Positions 23,534 through 36,000 of a DNA stretch of 64,000 nucleotides are shown piece by piece (the stretch's first letter is position 1; each line of letters begins with the position of its first letter). A program made the translations under genes and the position numbers. The stretch is from Manis javanica (lineage: Eukaryota; Chordata; Mammalia; Pholidota; Manidae). The notes below the pieces were generated by a model that saw only the letters and a program-made list of their open reading frames with translations, was not told the DNA's origin and did no database searches. The stretch is taken from the NCBI RefSeq assembly GCF_040802235.1, contig NC_133161.1, forward strand, positions 108,827,001 through 108,891,000. Direction: 5' to 3'.

Positions 23534-24308
23534 CCACAAAACCATATATATTTTTGAAAATACAACAAATACAACTATTCCTAAAAGAGAGACCAGAAGA
23601 TACAGTACAATAGCCAGGCTACATCTACATCTGCAAGAACTCAGCACCTCATGAAGAGGGTAAGATATAAGCTGTGGCCCATTCCACCCCACCCCACCCC
23701 AGCTCCCCAGTGGGAGGAGAGGAGTCAGAGCAGGGAGGGAGAGGGAGCCTAGGACTGCTAAATACCCAGCCCTAGTCATCTGCACCAGGAGTGCAGACAC
23801 AGAGTGTGTGGTGTGCTGGATATTAGGGAAACAGAACAGTAAAACTTACGAGAGGGTCCCTGCAGCTGGTGCCCCTGGGACAAAAGAAAAGCGAGCACTT
23901 TTTGAAAGTCTTAAAGGGACAGGGGCCTCACAGCTAGATGGAAGCATCCCGGCACACTCAGCTCAACAGCTGGGAATCCCGGGGAACTCTGGGCACCCTC
24001 ATCCCCTGGGAGGCAGTGCAGCTCTGAAGCCCTTCACCATGATAAACAGCCTCCCATCCATTCACCCTCTGGTGCAGCCCTGCCATAACAAGGGAGCAGC
24101 CTGAGAAAGGCTATGCCTACAGCAACTGCCCAGAGCCTCACGTGCAGCAGCCTGGGCCAGACTCAGAGACCCTGTTGGTGCACAGCTGCCCAGCACAAGC
24201 CGCTAGGGGTCACCATTCTCACATGAGAGGAAGGCGAGCAACAAACAAGAAAGGACTTTGTTCTCCCAGCTGACACATGTGTCAAATGCCCAGACTACCT
24301 CTATCACC

Positions 24309-25106
24309 ATGAAAAGGCAGAAGAATTTGATCCAGACCAGAATCACACAGACAACACCCAAGAAGGAGCCTGGGGAGAGAGATAATCAATCTTCCTGAAA
24401 AAGAAATATGCAAGAGCTAATGGATCAACTTGGGAGGGAGAGTACAGAAATAAAACAATCTCTGGAAGGACTTAAGAGCAGAGTGGATAAGGTGAAAGAG
24501 TCTGTTAATGGAATAGAAATCAGAGAACAGGAACACAGAGAAGCTGATGCAGAGAGAGATAAAAGGATTTCCAGGAAGGAAAGATTATTAAGAGAATTGT
24601 ATGACCAATCCAATGGAACAATATCCGCATTATAGCAGTATCAGAAGAAGAGAAGGAAAAGGGGATAGAAAGTGTATTTGAAGAAATAAATGCTGAAAAC
24701 TTCCCCAAACTGGGGGAAGAAATAGTCTCTCAGACCACAGAAACACACAGAACTCCCAACAGAAGGGACCCAAGGAGGACAATACCAAGACATATAAAAA
24801 TTAAAATGGTAAAGATCAAGGACAAGGATGGAGTATTAAAGGCAGCCAGAGAGAGGACAAAGGTCACCTACAAAGGAAAACCCATCAGGCTATCATCAGA
24901 CCTCTCAACAGAAATTGTACAGGCCAGAAGAGAATGGCATGATATATTTAATGCAATGAAACAGAAGGGCCTTGAACCAAGGATATCCAGCACGATTATC
25001 ATTTAAATATGAAGGAGGGATTAAACAATTCCCAGACAAGCAAAAGCTAAGGGAATTTGCCTACCACAAACCACCTCTACAGGGTATTCTAGAGGGACTG
25101 CTCTAG
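24309..25106 (+). pseudogene. L1-b ORF1 remnant (RNA-binding chaperone)
   Basis: Starts ATGAAAAGGCAGAAG, matching the ORF1 start of L1-c at 31934. The frame stops after about 30 codons and resumes at 24408 with the coiled-coil part (GLKSRVDKVKESVNGIEIREQ, with heptad-like Lys/Glu). It then shifts near 24620. The C-terminal domain (KPIRLSSDLSTE, REWHDIFNAMKQKGLEPR) follows in another frame and ends at TAG 25104-25106. ORF1p is a trimeric RNA-binding protein that coats L1 RNA. The coiled coil is shorter than in L1-c, lacking the duplicated 11-residue unit. Confidence 0.85.
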
Positions 25107-25415
25107 ATGGAAGCACTCCTAAGGCTAAATAGATGGCACCAGAGAAAACAAAATCACAGCAAAGAAAGCAGACCAACCAACCACTAAGTAAAGGTAAAAA
25201 ATAAAACCAACTACTCACAAAAGCAGTCAAAGGAAACAAAAAAGAGCACAGAATAAAACACCTAACATATAAAGAATGGAGGAAGAGGAATAATAAGGGA
25301 GAGAAACAAAGAATCATCAGACTGTGTTTATAATAGCTCAATAGGTGAGTCAAGTTAGACAGATAGTAAAGAAGCTAAGTGTGAACTTTTGGTAACCACA
25401 AATCTAAAGCCTCCA

Positions 25416-28400
25416 AAGGCAATAAGTACATATCTTTCAATAATCACCCTAAACATAAATGGACTGAATGCACCAATCAAAAGACACAGAGTAACAGAAT
25501 GGATAAAAAAGCAAGACCCATCTATATGTTGCTTACAAGAGATGCACCTCAAACCCAAAGAGATAGACAGCCTAAAAGTCAAGGGATTGAAAAAGATATT
25601 TCATGCAAAAAACAGGGAGAAAAAAGCAGGTGTTGCAGTACTAGTATCAGACAAAATAGACTTCAAAACAAAGTAAGTAACAAGAAATAAAGAAGGACAT
25701 TACATTATGATAAAGGGATCAGTCCAACAAGAGGATATAACCATTATAAATATATATGCACCCAATACAGGAGCACCAACATATGTGAAACAAATACAAA
25801 CAGAATTAAAAGAGGAAATAGGATGCAATATATTCATTCTAGGAGACTTCAACACAACACTCACTCCAAAGGACAGATCCACCAGACAGAAAATAAGTAA
25901 GGAAACAGAGGCACTGAACAACACACTAGAACAGATGGACCTAAAAGACATCTGCAGAACTCTACACCAAAAAGCAGCAGGATACACATTCTTCTCAAGT
26001 GCACATGGAACATTTTCCAGAATAGACCACATACTAGACCACAAAAAGAGCCTCAGTAAATTCGAAAGGATTGAAATTCTACCAACTAACTTCTCGGACC
26101 ACAAAGGTATAAAATTAGAAATAAATTGTACAAAGAAAACAGAAAGGCTCACAAACACATTGAGGCTTAACAACATGCTCCTAAATAATCAATGGATCAA
26201 TGACCAAATTAAAACAGAAATCAAGCAATATATGGAGACAAATGACAACAACAACACAAGGCCCCAATTTCTGTGGGATGCAGTAAAGGCAGTTCTAAGA
26301 GGACAGTATATAGCAATCCAGGCCTATTTAAAGAGGGAAGAACAATCCCAAATGAATAGTCTAATGTCACAATTATTGAAACTGGAAAAAGAAGAACAAA
26401 TGAGGCCTAAAGTCAGCAGAAGGAGGGACATAATAAAGATCAGAGAAGAAATAAATAAAATTGAGAAGAATAAAACAACAGAAAAAATCAAGGAAACCAA
26501 GAGCTGGTTCTTTGACAAAATAAACAAAATAGATAAACCCCTAGCCAGGCGTATTAAGAGAAAAAGAGACTCTACACACGTAAACAGAATCAGATATGAG
26601 AAAGGAAAAATCACTATGGACACCACAGAAATACAAAGAATTATTAGAGAATACTATGAAAATCTATATGTTGACAAACTGGATAACCAAGAAGAAATGG
26701 AAAACTTCCTAGAAAAATACAACCTTCTAAGACTGACCCCAGGAAGAAACAGAAAATCTAGAGAGACCAATCACCAGAAATGAAATTGAATCAGTAATTC
26801 AAAAACTACCCAAGAATAAAACCCCCAGGTCAGATGGATTCACCATTGAATTTTATCAGACATATAGAGAAGACATAATACCCATTCTCCTTAAAGTTTT
26901 CCAAAAAATAGAAGAGGAGGGAATACCTCTAAATTCATTCTATGAAGCCAGCATTATTTTAATCACAAAACCGGGCAACAACCCCCAGAAAAAGAAAATT
27001 ACAGACCAATATCCCTGATGAACATAGATGCAAAAATACTCAACAAAATATTAGCAAACCGAATTCAAAAATACAACAAGAGGATCATACACCATGATCA
27101 AGTGGGATTCATTTCAGGGATGCAAGGGTGGAAAACATTCGAAAAATCATCCACAGCATCCACCACAGCAACAAAAAGATGGACAAAAACCACATAATCA
27201 TCTCCATAGACACTGAAAAAGCATTCAACAAAATTCAACGTCCATTTATGATAAAAACTCTCAACAAAATGGGTATACAGGGCAAGTACCTCAGCATAAT
27301 AAAGGCCATATATGACAAAACCACAGCTAACGCCATACTTAACAGCAGGAAGCTGAAAGCTTTTCACCTAAGATCAGGAAAAAGACAGGGATGCCCACTC
27401 TCCCCACTTTTATTCAACATAGTACTGGAGGTACTAGTCATGGCAGTCAGACAAAACAAAGAAATACAAGGCATCCAGATTGGTAAAGAAGAAGTCAAAT
27501 TGTCACTATTTGCAGATGACATGATATTGTACATAAAAAACCCTAAAGACTCCACTCCAAAACTACTAGAACTATTTGAATTTAGCAAAGTTGCAGGATA
27601 CAAAATTAATACACAGAAATCTGTGACCTTCCTATACACTAACAATGAAGTAGCAGAAAGAGAAATCAGGAAAACAATTCCATTCAGAATTGCATCAAAA
27701 AGAACAAAATAACTAGGAATAAACCTAACCAAGGAAGTGAAAGACCAATACCCTGAAAACTACAAGACACTCTTAAGAGAAAATAAGGAAGACACTAACA
27801 AATAGAAACTCATCCCATGCTCTTGGCTAGGAAGAATTAATATTGTCAAAATGGCCATCCTGCCTAAAGCAATCTATAGATTCAATGCAATCCCTATCAA
27901 AATACCGACAGTATTCTTCAATGAACTAGAGAAAATCATTCTAAAATTCATATGGAACCACAAAAGACCCTAGATAGCCAAAGCAATCCTGAGAAGGAAG
28001 AATAAAGCAGGGGTGAATCTCGCTTCCCAACTTTAAGCTCTACTACAAAGCCACAGTAATCAAGACAATTTGGTACTGGCACAAGAACAGACGTACAGAC
28101 CAGTGGAACAGAACAGAGAGTCCAGATATTAACCCAAATATATACAGTCAATTAATACACGATAAAGGAGCCATGGATATACAGTGGGGAAGTGAATGCC
28201 TTTTCAACAGCTGGTGTTGGCAAAACTGGACAGCTACATGTAAGAGAATGAAACTGGATCGCTGTCTTACCCCATACACAAAAGTAAATCTGAAATGGAT
28301 CAAAGACCTGAATGTAAGTTATGAAACCATAAAACTCTTAGAAAAAAACATAGGCAAAAATCTCTTGGACATAAACATGAGTGACTTCTTCATGAAAATA

Positions 28401-29233
28401 TCTCCTGGGGCAAGGGAAACAAAAGCAAAAATGAACAAGTGGGACTATATCAAGCTGAAAAGCTTCTGTACAGCAAAGGACACCATCAATAGAACAAAAA
28501 GGCATCCTACAGTATGGGAGAATATATTCATAAATGACAGATCTGATAAAAAATGACAGATCTCCAAAATATATAGAGCTCACACACCTCAACAAACAAA
28601 AAGCAAATAATACAATTAAAAAATGGGCAGAGGAGCTGAACAGACAGTTCTCCAAAGGAGAAATTTAGATGGCCAACAGACACATGAAAAGATGCTCCAC
28701 ATTGCTAGTTATCAGAGAAATGCAAATTAAACCACAATGAGATATCACCTCACAGCAGTAAGGATGGCTACCATCCAAAAGACAAACAACAGCAACTGTT
28801 GGCGAGGTTGTGGAGAAAGGGGAACCCTCCTGCACTGCTGGTTGGAATGTAAGTTAGTTCAACCATTGTGGAAAGCAGTATGGAGGTTTCTCAAAATGCT
28901 CAAAATAGAAATATCATTTGACCCAGTAATTCCACTTCTAGGAATTTACCCTAAGAATGCAGCACTCCAGTTTGAAAAAGACAGATGCACCCCTATGTTT
29001 ATCACAGCACTATTTACAGTAGCCAAGAAATGGAAGCAACCTAAGTGTCCATCAGTAGATGGATGAAAAAGATGTGGTACATAAACACAATGGAATATTA
29101 CTCAGCCATAAGAAGAAAACAAATCCTACCATTTGCAACAACATGGATGGATCTAGGGTGTATTATGCTCAGTGAAATAAGCCAGGCAGAGAAAGACAAG
29201 TACCAAATGATTTCACTAATATATGGAGTATAA
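25416..29233 (+). pseudogene. L1-b ORF2 remnant (endonuclease-reverse transcriptase)
   Basis: The canonical start codon is AAG (25416) instead of ATG, so translation could not begin normally. The longest open part, 25707-26783 (358 codons), holds the endonuclease C-terminal half, including the catalytic-type SDHKG motif near 26090, and the linker. RT is best at 27128-27712 with FADDM at 27509-27520. The C-terminal Cys/His motif C-x3-C-x7-H-x4-C lies near 28800-28860, and the end (ISLIYGV) at 29233. Stops and frameshifts occur at about 25676, 26783, 27000, 27712, 28000 and 28556. ORF2p nicks DNA and primes reverse transcription; this copy is inactive. Confidence 0.9.
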
Positions 29234-29600
29234 GAACAAAGAAAAACTGAAGGAACAAAACAGCAGCAGAATCACAGAACTCAGGAATGGACTAACAGTT
29301 ACCAAAGGGAAAGGGACTGGGGAGGATGGGTGGGAAGGGAGGGATAAAGAAGGCATTACGATTAGCATGTATAATGTTGGGGGGGGCGGTCATGGGGAGG
29401 GCTGTGCAACACAGAGAAGAAAAGTAGTGATTCTACAGCATCTTATTACACTGATGGGCAGTGTGACTTTAATGGGGTTTGTGACGGGGACTTGGTGAAG
29501 GGGGAAGCCTAGTAAACATAATGTTCTTCATGTAATTGTAGATTAATGATACCAAAAAAAAAGAGATAATAATAAAAAATCCAGACCCTTAAAAAAAAGG

Positions 29601-29890
29601 TGACAAACAAAAGAAACATCACAGCATTCACAGAACCCAAGAATGGACTAACAGCTGTGAAAGGGAAAGGGACCTGGGAGGAGCAGTGGGAAGGAGAATA
29701 ATGGGGGCCAGTGGGAAGGGGCATTACTATTACCAGACATAATGTAGGCGGGGGTACGAGGAGTGCTGTACAACACAGAGAAGACTGTGCTGATGGACAC
29801 TGTAATGGGGTATGTAGGAGGGACTTGACGATGGGGGAGTCTAGTAAATATAATGTTGCTCATGTAATTGTAGATTAATGATATAAAAAA
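29601..29890 (+). mobile_element. 5'-truncated L1 3' UTR fragment
   Basis: A second L1 3' end directly after the tail of L1-b. From about 29605 it repeats the 3' UTR pattern (ACAGAACCCAAGAATGGACTA, then GGGAAAGGGAC, then GTAAATATAATG, ATTGTAGATTAATGATA) and ends in an A-run at about 29884-29891. It differs from the L1-b 3' UTR by substitutions and indels, so it is a separate short insertion or a diverged tandem copy. Confidence 0.8.
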
Positions 29891-30440
29891 AATTCTCACA
29901 TGAAGACTGCGAATTCCTTTTCAGTGTCTCCATATACCCATCCTTAGCCACAGGATGTGTGGGCCACATACATGTGACACCTCCTCCTCTTTTCTAGCTC
30001 TGTGAAATTTTTCTTTTTTCTATTCTAGTAAAACATATTTAACACAATGGGGAGTCATTTTTGAAGAGTATAGGGCATCACATTGATAAGATGAAAAGAG
30101 TCCTAGGTGTAGATCATACAGTCACCTGCACAATGTGAATGTGCTTAATGCCACTGAGATGCACACATAAAAATGGTTAAGATGGGAGCCAAGATGGCGG
30201 CGTGAGTAGAGCAGTGGAAATCTCCTCCCCAAAACACATAGATCTATGAAAATATAACAAAGAAAACTCTTCCTAAAATAGAGCCCAGAGGACACAGGAC
30301 AACATCCAGACCACATCCACACATGCAAGAACCCAGCGCCTTGCGAAGGGGATAAGATACAAGCCACGGCCCGGTGGGACCCGAGCGCCCCCCACCCCGG
30401 CTCCCGGTGGGTGGAAAGAAACCGGAATGGTTTTTTTTTT

Positions 30441-31560
30441 GGCGAGTGCTTTTAGGAAGCCTTAAAGGGACAGGGACCCCGGTGCTAGGGAGGCAGGGCA
30501 GCAGGACCGGTGAGCGGGTGCCTAGGACTGGCGCCTGAGGGCAAAGAATATCACGCGTTTTCCCCTTTTTTTTCTTGGCGAGTGCTTTTTGGAAGCCTTA
30601 AAGGGACAGGGACCTGGATGCCAGGGAGGCAGGGTGGCGGGACTGGTGGGTGGATGCCTGAGACCGGTGCCTGAGGACAGAGAAAATCGTGCGTTTCCCC
30701 CTTTTTTTTCTTTTTGGTGAGTGCTTTTTGGAAGCCTTAAAGGGACAGGGACCCCAATACCAGCAAAACAGGGCAGCAAGACTGGTGAGCGGGTGCCTGA
30801 GACCAGCGCCTGGGGACAAAGAAAATCGCGTGTTTTCCCCAATACTAGGGAGGCAGGGCGGTGGGACCAGTGGGCGGGGGCCTGGGGCCGGCGCGTGAGG
30901 ACAAAGAAAATCATGCGTTTTTCTCTTTTTTTTTTGGCGAGTGCTTTTTGGAAGCCTTGGAGGGACGGGGACCCCAATACCAGGGGTATTGGGCAGCAAT
31001 TGGGAAGGGCAGCAAAACCGGTGGGTGGGGGGTGTGCCTGGGACCGCCACCTGAGGACAAAGAAAATTGCGCGTTTCTCCCTTTTTTTTTCTTTTTGGTG
31101 AGTGCTTTTTGGAGGCCTTAGGGGGACAGGGACTCCAGTGCCAGGGAGGCAGGGCGGCAGGGCCGGTGAGCGGGTGCCTGGGAGCGGGTGCCGACAGAGA
31201 GGGTCACGCGTTTTTCCCTTTTTTTTTGGCAAATGTTTTTTGGAGGCCTTGGAGGGACGGGGACCCCAGTGCTAGGGAGGCAGGGCAGCAGGACCAGTGG
31301 GCGGGTGCCTGGGACTGGCGCCTGAGGACAAACAATATCGCGCGTTTTTCCCTTTTTTTTTTTTTTTGGTGGGTGCTTTTCAGAAGCCTTGAAGGGACAG
31401 GGACCATGGTGCTATGGAGGCAGGGCAGCAGGACTGGTGAGCCGGTGCCTGGGACAGGTGCCTGAGGAAAAAGAAAATAGTGCGTTTTCCCCCTTTTTTT
31501 TTCTTTTTCTTTTTCCTCTTTCATTGTTGCTGTTGTTGTTTTGGTTTGGAGAGTGCTTTT
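30441..31560 (+). repeat. Tandem promoter-type monomers in L1-c 5' UTR
   Basis: About eight head-to-tail units. Each begins with a T-run and GGCGAGTGCTTTTTGGAAG, followed by an AAAGGGACAGGGACC segment, a GGGAGGCAGGGCGGCAGGAC segment, GCCTGAGGACAAAGAAAAT and CGCGCGTTTTTCCC. Unit starts are at 30441, 30577, 30716, 30936, 31097, 31228, 31368 and 31549; spacing is about 131-161 bases except where a partial unit (about 30840-30935) adds 81, and 181 for the last. The units are CpG- and GC-rich. L1-b has only one related segment. Tandem 5' UTR monomers act as promoters in mouse L1s, so a promoter array is likely but not shown. Long chance ORFs on both strands here are artefacts of the repeat. Confidence 0.9.
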
Positions 31561-31933
31561 TGGAAGTCCTAAGGGGCAGGACAGGACACTTAGACCAGAG
31601 GCAGGGAATCTGAGGATCTCTGGGCACTCTAACCCCCTGGGCAACAGGGAGCACAGAGGCCCCTTACAGAGATAAATAGCCTCCCGGCCGCTATCCCTCC
31701 AACAGGGCTCCACTATTTTGGAGGAGCAGCCCCAGCTAGGCCACGCCCACAGCTACAGCGGAGATAAACTTCATAGCAAACGGGCAGGTAGCAGAAGCCC
31801 TGTCTGCGCACAGCTGACAAGCATAAGCCACTAGAGGTCACTATTCTCCCAGGAGAGGAAGGCCACAAACCAACAAGAAGGGAAGCTCTTCCAGTGGTCA
31901 CTCGTACCAGCTCTGCAAACTATCTCTATAACC

Positions 31934-32826
31934 ATGAAAAGGCAAAACTACAGGCAGACAAAGATCACAGAGACAACACCTGAGAAGGAGACAGACCTAA
32001 CTAGTCCTCCTGAAAAAGAATTCAAAATAAAAATCATGAACATGCTGACAGAGATGCAGAGAAAAATGCAAGAGCAATGGGATGAGATGCAGAGAAAAAT
32101 GCAAGAGCAATGGGATGAAGTCCGAAGGGAGATCACAGATGTCAGGAAGGAGATCACAGAAGTGAAACAATCCCTGGAAGGATTTATAAGCAGAATGGAT
32201 AAGATGCAAGAGGCCATTGAAGGAATAGAAGCCAGAGAACAGGAACGTATAGAAGCTGAAATAGAGAGAGATAAAAGGATCTCCAGGAATGAAACAACAC
32301 TAAGAGAACTATGCAACCAATCCAAAAGGAATAATATACGTATTATAGGGGTACCAGAAGAAGAAGAAAGAGGAAAAGGGATAGAAAGTCTCTTTGAAGA
32401 AATAATTGCTGAAACTTACCCAAACTGGGGGAGGAAATAATCAAACAGACCACGGAATTACACAGAACCCCCAACAGAAAGGATCCAAGGAGGACAACAC
32501 CAAGACACATAGTAATTAAAATGGCAAGGATCAAGGAGAAGGAATGAGTTTTAAAGGCAGCTAGAGAGACGAAAAAGGTCACCTACAAAGTAAAACCCAT
32601 CAGGCTATCATCAGACTTCTCGAAAGAAACCCTACAGGCCAGAAGAGAATGGCATGATATATTTAATGCAATGAAGCAGAAGGGCCTTGAACCAAGGATA
32701 CTGTATACAGCACGACTATCATTTAAATATGAAGGAGGGATTAAACAATTCCCAGACAAGCAAAAGCTGAGGGAATTTGCTTCCCACAAACCACCTCTAC
32801 AGGGCATCCTACAGGGACTGCTCTAG
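31934..32826 (+). pseudogene. L1-c ORF1 (nearly intact remnant)
   Basis: ATG at 31934, open to 32440 (168 codons). The order is a basic N-terminus, then a coiled coil (about residues 30-125) with a perfect 33-base tandem duplication at 32051-32083 and 32084-32116 (the unit encodes EMQRKMQEQWD), then the start of the RNA-recognition domain (NNIRIIGVPEEEE). A small indel near 32420 shifts the frame, and a TGA at 32545-32547 interrupts the continuation. The C-terminal domain (REWHDIFNAMKQKGLEPRIL) then runs to TAG 32824-32826. ORF1p forms trimers on L1 RNA. With only about two lesions it was probably functional at insertion. Confidence 0.9.
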
Positions 32827-33020
32827 ATGGGAGCACCCCTAAAAAGAGCACAGAACAAAACACACAACATATGAAGAATGGAGGAGGAGGAATAAGAAGG
32901 GAGAGAAGAAAAGAATCTCAAGACAGTGTATATAACAGCTCAATAGTGAGCAAAGTTAGGCAGTAAGATACTAAAGAAGCTAACATTGAACCTTTGGTAA
33001 CCATGAACCTAAAGCCTGCA

Positions 33021-36000
33021 ATGGCAATAAGTACATTTCTCTCAATAGTGACCCTAAATGTAAATGGCCTTAATGCACCAATCAAAAGACACAGAGTAAT
33101 AGAATGGATAAAAAAGCAAGACCCATCTATATGCTGCTTATAAGAAACTCACCTTAAATCCAAAGACACACACAGACTAAAAGTCAATGGATGGAAAAAC
33201 AAATTTCAGGCAAAAAACAGTGAGAAGAAAGCAGGGGTTGCAGTACTAATATCAGACAAAATAGACCTCAAAACAAAGAAAGTAACAAGAGATAAAGAAG
33301 GACACTACATAATGATGAAGGGCTCAGTCCAACAAGAGGATAAAACCATTCTAAATATATATGCACCCAATACAGGAGCACCAGCATATGTGAAACAAAT
33401 ACTAACAGAACTAAAGAGGGAAATAGACTGCAATGCATTCATTTTAGGAGACTTCAACACACCACTCACCCCAAAGGATAGATCCAGCGGGCAGAAAATA
33501 AGTAAGGACACACTGGCACTGAACAACACACTAGAACAGATGGACCTAGTAGACATCTATAGAACTCTACATCCAAAAGCAACAGGATATACATTCTTCT
33601 CAAGTGCACATGGAACATTCTCCAGAATAGACCACATACTAGCTCACAAAAAGAGTCTCAGTAAATTCCAAAATATTGAAATTCAACCAACCAATTTTTC
33701 AGACTACAAGGTATAAAAGTAGGAATAAATCCTGCAAAGAAAACAAAAAGGCTCACAAACACATGGAGGTTTAACAACAGGCTACTAAATAATCAATGGA
33801 TAAATGAACAAATCAAAAGAGATCATGGAATATATAGAAACAAATGACAACAACAACACTAAGCCCCAACTTCTGTGGGACGCAGCGAAACCAGTCTTAA
33901 GAGGCAAGTATATAGCAATCCAGGCACACTTGAAGAAGGAAGAACAATCCCAAATGAATAGTCTAACATCACAATTATCAAAACTGGAAAAAGAAGAACA
34001 AATGAGGCCTAAAGTCAGCAGAAGGAGGGACATAATAAAGATCAGAGAAGAAATAAACAAAATTGAGAAGAATAAAACAATAGCAAAAATCAACGAAACC
34101 AAGAGCTGGTTCTTTGAGAAAATAAACAAAATAGATAAACCTCTAGCCCAACTTATTAAGAGAAAAAGAGAATCAACACAAATCCACATAATCAGAAATG
34201 AGAATGGAAAAATCATGACAGACTCCACAGAAATACAAAGAATTATTAAAGACTACTATGAAAACCTATATGCCAACAAGCTGGAAAACCTAGAAGAAAT
34301 GGACAACTTCCTAGAAAAATACAACCTCCCAAGACTGACCAAGGAAGAAATACAAAAGTTAAACAAACCAATTACGAGCAAAGAAATTGAAACAGTAATC
34401 AAAAAACTACCCAAGAACAAAACCCCGGGGCCGGACGGATTTACCTCGGAATTTTATCAGACACACAGAGAACACATAATACCCATTCTCCTTAAAGTGT
34501 TCCAGAAAATAGAAGAAGAGGGAATACTCCCAAACTCATTCTATGAGGCCAACATCACCCTAATACCAAAACCAGGCAAAGACCCCACCAAAAAAGAAAA
34601 TTACAGACCAATATCCCTGATGAATGTAGAAGCAAAAATACTCAATAAAATATTAGCAAACAGAATTCAACAGTATATCAAAAGGATCATACACCATGAC
34701 CAAGTGGGGTTCATCCCAGGGATGCAAGGATGGTAGAACATTCGAAAATCCATCAACATCATCCACCACATCAACAAAAAGAAAGACAAAAACCACATGA
34801 TCATCTCCATAGATGCTGAAAAAGCATTTGACAAAATTCAACATCCATTCATGATAAAAACCCTCAGCAAAATGGGAATAGAAGGCAAGTACCTCAACAT
34901 AATAAAGGCCATATATGATAAACCCACAGCCAGCATTATACTGAACAGCGAGAAGCTGAAAGCATTTTCTCTGAGATTGGGAACCAGACAGGGATGCCCA
35001 CTCTCCCCACTGTTATTTAACATATACTGGAGGTCCTAGCCATGGCAATCAGACAAAACAAAGAAATACAAGGAATCCAGATTGGTAAAGAAGAAGTTAA
35101 ACTGTCACTATTTGCAGATGATATGATACTGTACATAAAAAACCCTAAAGACTCCACTCCAAAACTACTAGAACTGATATCGGAATACAGCAAAGTTGCA
35201 GGATACAAAATTAACACACAGAAATCTGTAGCTTTCCTATACACTAACAACGAATCAATAGAAAATCAGGAAAACAATTCCATTCACCATTGCATCAAAA
35301 AGAATAAAATACCTAGGAATAAACCTAACCAAAGAAGTGAAAGACTTATACTCTGAAAACTACAAGTCACTCTTAAGAGAAATTAAAGGGGACACTAATA
35401 AATGGAAACTCATCCCATGCTCATGGCTAGGAAGAATTAATATCGTCAAAATGGCCATCCTGCCCAAAGCAATATACAGATTCGATGCAATCCCTCTCAA
35501 ATTACCAGCAACATTCTTCAATGAATTGGAACAAATAATTCAAAAATTCATATGGAAACACCAAAGACCCCGAATAGCCAAAGCAATCCTGAAAAAGAAG
35601 AATAAAGTAGGGGGGATCTCACTCCCCAACTTCAAGCTCTACTACAAAGCCATAGTAATCAAGACAATTTGGTACTGGCACAAGAACAGAGCCACAGACC
35701 AGTGGAACAGATTAGAGACCCCAGAAATTAACCCAAACATATATGGTGAATTAATATTTGATAAAGGAGCCATGGACATACAATGGCAAAATGACAGTCT
35801 CTTCAACAGATGGTGCTGGCAAAACTGGACAGCTACATGTAGGAGAATGAAACTGGACCATTGTCTAACCCCATATACAAAGGTAAACTCAAAATGGATC
35901 AAAGACCTGAATGTAAGTCATGAAACCATTAAACTCTTGGAAAAAAACATAGGCAAAAACCTCTTAGACATAAACATGAGTGACCTCTTCTTGAACATAT

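Larger units (their letters stand above)
22746..29580 (+). mobile_element. LINE-1 retrotransposon (L1-b), full-length structure, defective
   Basis: Starts with GGGAGGAGCCAAGATGGC, the canonical L1 5' end, and runs through 5' UTR (to 24308), ORF1 (24309-25106), inter-ORF, ORF2 (to 29233), 3' UTR and an A-rich tail (about 29551-29580). A 713-base retroviral piece (22821-23533) is inserted in the 5' UTR; without it the element is about 6.1 kb. One promoter-type monomer resembling those of L1-c lies near 23890-23960. ORF1 and ORF2 are both frameshifted. A clear TSD was not found: 5' flank is AATTAAAAAACAATCA, 3' flank is low-complexity. Confidence 0.95.

Noticed and set aside
30522..31232. A 236-codon open frame on - rich in Lys/Arg/Pro
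   Set aside because: It runs antisense through the tandem 5' UTR monomers. The repeat unit keeps several frames open on both strands; there is no independent domain.
30441..31560. CRISPR-like array
   Set aside because: Units are 130-160 bases, similar throughout and inside an L1 5' UTR; there are no spacers, and the DNA is mammalian.
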